Positions 61,040 to 64,000 of a stretch of 64,000 nt of DNA are shown piece after piece. Each line of letters begins with the position of its first letter. The stretch's first letter is position 1. Source of the DNA: Hemerocallis citrina (Eukaryota > Streptophyta > Magnoliopsida > Asparagales > Asphodelaceae); assembly GCA_017893485.1 (NCBI GenBank), contig CM030360.1, forward strand, positions 19,529,708 to 19,593,707. The letters are read 5' to 3'. Below the pieces are notes generated by a model. That model was not told the DNA's origin. It did no database searches and saw only the letters and a list, made by a program, of their open reading frames with translations. Made by a program: the position numbers and the translations under genes.

Positions 61040-61990
61040 AAAGAAAAAAAAGATAGAGGAAAATACATATAAACATAGATACATTCATGGACATATAAAC
61101 ACATATAAACATATAAACATAGATTAAAAAAAAACATAGATAAACATATAAACATATAAACATAGATAAACATAGATAAACATATAAACATATAAATATG
61201 TGCAATATTGCATAGACCTTGGTACTCTCATCTCTAGTTATTTGATGATGTCATAGTATTGCATAACAAACACCCTTGTGCAATATTGGTACATGGAAGA
61301 AGGAGTATATGGGTAGATGAAGTCACAAGGGTATAACAAATACCCATATCAGTGTATGTTATCCCTATACTCAAGGTGATATATATGGTATACTAAAGAA
61401 TCGAAATCTATAACATCAAAATCTATAACATCAGGAATCAAAATCTTGAGTACAGTACAATAACATTGTGCAATATTGCTAGAATTCTTGAGGATGATGT
61501 ATGGTACTCAAAATGTAGATGTTATATGGTGATATATGGTGCAGTACAGTGCTCCATATATGTGCGATATGTGATAATATGGTGATATATGGTGATATAT
61601 GGAAATTACAATGCTCCATATATGTGCAAATCAATGATATCAATTCTAGAATTCTTGAGTATACCATATAAACGTATACCAATACCTAGAATTCTTGAGT
61701 ATAACCCTTGGATAACCATTGCACAATAGAAATTTATCTAAGCTTATGTTATAGAATTTGTAGTACCATATATAATTGCAGTACCATATTTCAATGACAT
61801 CATCACCATATAGCAATTTTGTGTACAATGCTGTAATTATAGATTTTGTGTACTCAAAAGATGATTTTGAGTACAGTGCAATATTGCTAGAATTCTTGAG
61901 GATTGATGTGTATAACCCTTGAATAAACATATAATCATAGATAAACATAGGATAGACATCATCCTATACCCTTGGATAGACATACACTGT
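61040..61990. repeat. Repeat-rich Helitron 5' region
   Basis: AAACATATAAACATAGATAAAC-like words repeat at about 61060-61200, and GATATATGGT-like words at about 61520-61600. The core GTGCAATATTG of the 3' hairpin recurs at about 61202, 61277, 61466 and 61873. Two of these are followed by CTAGAATTCTTGAGG. Tyr-rich frames on the minus strand are by-products. Confidence 0.7.
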
Positions 61991-62149
61991 GACTTCATCT
62001 TTAACATCAAAATCTTGAGTATAGGATGATGGCTGACTGTGTGCACTGTGACTTCTTCTTCTCCTCAATTCCATTAATGGGTTTTTATAGGATTCAATCC
62101 AAGGGTTTAGACATACCAAATTATACCAAAGTATAGAAGTACCAAAGTA

Positions 62150-62715
62150 TAGAGGTTGCAGCAGGAAAAGAGAAGACCAAGATGGGAAGTTTGATAGTTC
62201 CTTTGGTTTCGAGAAGGGGCGGCAGAGGGTTCTGCCAACATGGAAGTGAAGTCAGCAGCTGTTGTGGTGGAAGGTGAAGATCGGGCGTTGGGGGCGATTT
62301 GGGCGAGGGATGGTTAGGGTTGACAGTATTGGGGGTGGTGGTTTCGAGATGGGGCGACGGACATGAAATCAATGGCTATTGCGGCGGGGGGCAGAAGGTG
62401 AAGATCGGGCATTAGGGGGGATTTGGGCGAGGGAGGGTTAGGGTTGACGGTATTGGGGGTGGTGGTTTCGAGAAGGGGCGGCGGACGCGAAGTCAGCGGC
62501 TGTTGCGGCGGGGCAGAAGGTGAAGATCGGGCATTGGAGGGGATTTGGGCAAGGGAGGGTTAAGGTTGACAGTATTTGAGGTGGTGGTTTCGAGAAGGGA
62601 CGGCGGACGCGAAGTCAGTGGCTGTTGCGGTAGCAGAGCAGAAGGTGAAGATCGGGCATTAGGGGATTTGAGTGAGGGAGGGTTAGGGTTTACGGTATTG
62701 GCGGTGGGGATTTGG
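62150..62715. repeat. 124-bp tandem repeat, GC-rich
   Basis: GAAGATCGGGC starts units at 62276, 62400, 62522 and 62647 (spacing 124, 122, 125), with a further partial unit upstream. Each holds GGTTAGGGTTGAC and GGTGGTTTCGAGA. Its GC content contrasts with the AT-rich Helitron around it. Confidence 0.9.
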
Positions 62716-62878
62716 GAGAATAAGGATGCTTTCTTTTTCTTTTTCTTTTTAATTTATTTTGTTAATCAAAAGCAGTGAGGTGCACGTGTTAAGGTAGGTG
62801 TGAGTTCCTACTTTTTCTCTCCTTTCTCTATTTTCAAATGGATAAATGAGAGAGGGGTTAGAATCAATCTCCTATTAG

Positions 62879-62882
<4 letters not shown>

Positions 62883-62933
<51 letters not shown>
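62883..62933. repeat. AT dinucleotide microsatellite
   Basis: About 25 uninterrupted AT units next to the proposed Helitron 5' end. Confidence 0.97.
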
Positions 62934-62936
<3 letters not shown>

Positions 62937-62954
62937 CCTATTATTTTTAGAAGA

Positions 62955-63291
62955 TTTTTTTCCGTACTGACCCACTTTTTGAAAATAATTACCTAACTAA
63001 CCCACTTTCAAAAATATTTACCCAACTGCCTCACTTTTGGACACGTTAGCATAAAATGCTATTGGCTGACCCACTTTTGGACACGTCAGCATAAAACACT
63101 ATTAGTAATAACGACATATATTATTTTGATGTCATTGTTGCCAATAGCAAAAAAAATTCAGTTGCTACTATTGGCAACAACGGCATAACATCTTGCATTC
63201 ACTTAGGAGCTCTCTGACTTGAGAAAACAATTGTAAGTGTAGAAATATTTTATAACTGATGTCATTATTCCCAAGAACAGTAATTTTAAGA
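62955..63291. other. Repeat-like flank
   Basis: Several copies of ACCCACTTTT lie between 62970 and 63080, followed by GCCAATAGC / GGCAACAACGGC words. Likely part of a transposon; no boundary seen. Confidence 0.35.
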
Positions 63292-63483
63292 TCATGCCAC
63301 TATAACCAATAGCGGCATCAGTACAATATTATGTTGTCCTTTTGGAACGATTGCACGCAATCGCCATGGACAACCCACTTCATTTATGAGCTCTGAATTT
63401 TCTGCGGTCTTTTCAGGTATAAGTTTGATCGGTGCATATTTACATTTTACATAGTATAAACTTGGGTTTGATTTCACCATCAC
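63292..63483 (-). pseudogene. MULE (MuDR-like) transposase N-terminal scrap
   Basis: The 63-residue minus-strand frame contains MVKSNPSLYYVKCKY, then GCPWRLRAIV. The spacing of VKSN, CK and CPWRLRA matches the N-terminal zinc-binding, DNA-recognition region of Mutator-like transposases. An insertion of about 20 residues separates the two halves, and the His end of the motif is altered. No catalytic domain is present in the window. Confidence 0.5.
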
Positions 63484-63527
63484 AAATTCTCAATGGTTCT
63501 TCACGGAGTACATCTTAACTTAATGTT

Positions 63528-64000
63528 TGTAACACCCCGCAAAATTGAGTTATGACAGTTTTTTCCACGGTTGCTACGCACATGTATTTTGTACTGTTAC
63601 CGGTAATATTCGTAACATATTTTAATATAAATATCCTACGCATTTGTGTATTTCGATTAATTATATATTTTTCCGTCATCTCAAAATTCTTTTTATCCTA
63701 TCTTGAGCCAACTCAAATATAATTCCTAATCTTTTTGTGTTTTACGTGTATTGCACGTGTTTTTAATACACGTGTTGATTACGTATATTTTACCGTTACG
63801 TGAAATATTCGTAACATTATTAATATGACTATTTTTTGTTCCCTCAAATTTATTTTGTATTGATACGTGCAACGCACGCATTTGTAGTGCATGTGTAGGT
63901 TCCTAAAATTTTCTTCAGTCATGGACATTTTTCTCTCATTTTTCCAGTCACAAATGTGTGATTTTTTAAATTAAAATCAACTAGGCCTAAATCCATTTTT
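63528..64000. repeat. Start of another LTR, cut by the window end
   Basis: It begins TGTAACACCCCGC, the same style of LTR start as TGTAGCACCCC of the LARD and TGTAACCCCC of LTR B. It is followed by GTGCAACGCACGCATT-like and TTACGTGAAATATTCGTAAC-like words that recur. The other end is beyond the window. ATGTT at 63523-63527 could be the TSD. Confidence 0.45.

Larger units (their letters stand above)
54580..62954 (-). mobile_element. Helitron with Rep-helicase relic
   Basis: The element reads on the minus strand. Its 3' end is CTAG at 54580-54583, preceded (in its own direction) by the perfect 16-bp palindrome TGTGCAATATTGCACA (54591-54606), and followed by host T: the classical Helitron 3' structure. 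The proposed 5' end is TCTTCTAAAAATAATAGG ending at 62954 with host A outside; this end is less certain. No TSD, as expected. Inside is a decayed Rep/helicase gene (55520-60630) and a repeat-rich 5' region (61.0-62.9 kb). Confidence 0.75.

Noticed and set aside
61466..61490. A second nested Helitron 3' end
   Set aside because: The hairpin core and CTAG are adjacent but the palindrome is incomplete and no matching 5' end was found.

Overview
The window looks like nuclear DNA of a flowering plant, probably a eudicot, from a gene-poor, transposon-dense (heterochromatin-like) region. It is AT-rich. I find no host gene I can defend. Almost all recognisable sequence belongs to nested transposable elements, several with exact target-site duplications (TSDs). 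The species cannot be told from the sequence. All boundaries, TSDs, primer sites and domains were read by eye; no alignment or search was run.

Layout. 1-358: subterminal repeats of a CACTA-type transposon cut by the window edge. 1166-6633: a young, apparently intact Ty1/copia element on the minus strand with 527-bp LTRs differing at 2 positions and an unbroken 1388-residue Gag-Pol. 7016-8560: copia LTR plus broken internal region. 8561-10643: small non-autonomous CACTA element carrying a LINE stub and a 49-bp minisatellite. 10644-12078: unassigned, with one weak exon-like segment. 12079-12184 and 19784-20945: part of a long LTR (copy A), split by a 7.6-kb L1-type LINE (12185-19770). 20946-22261: CACTA-like coding scrap and simple repeats. 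22262-31147: solo LTR of the same family as copy A (copy B), split by a decayed copia element (22604-28107). 31148-32844: TATA box and leader of unknown origin, then a SIRE-like copia LTR. 32845-43549: a LARD-like LTR element with 4.1-5.0 kb LTRs and only 1.6 kb of interior, itself hit by a hAT element (36181-36813). 43555-44722: rest of the SIRE-like pol. About 44724-54067: a CACTA-like element holding pieces of a PPR gene and a bHLH gene, a solo LTR of the LARD family, and a truncated LINE. 54580-62954: a Helitron with a decayed Rep-helicase gene. 63292-63483: a MULE transposase scrap. 63528 onward: start of another LTR.

How the parts relate. Nesting gives a relative order: LTR B is older than the copia inside it; LTR A is older than the LINE; the SIRE-like copy is older than the LARD; the LARD is older than the hAT; the CACTA is older than the solo LTR and LINE in it. 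The copia at 1166-6633 looks youngest. The most unusual signal is a set of short palindromes with a GTCGAC core, mostly in pairs about 21 bp apart, in the LTRs of several distinct copia families and also inside the Pol reading frame of the young copia.
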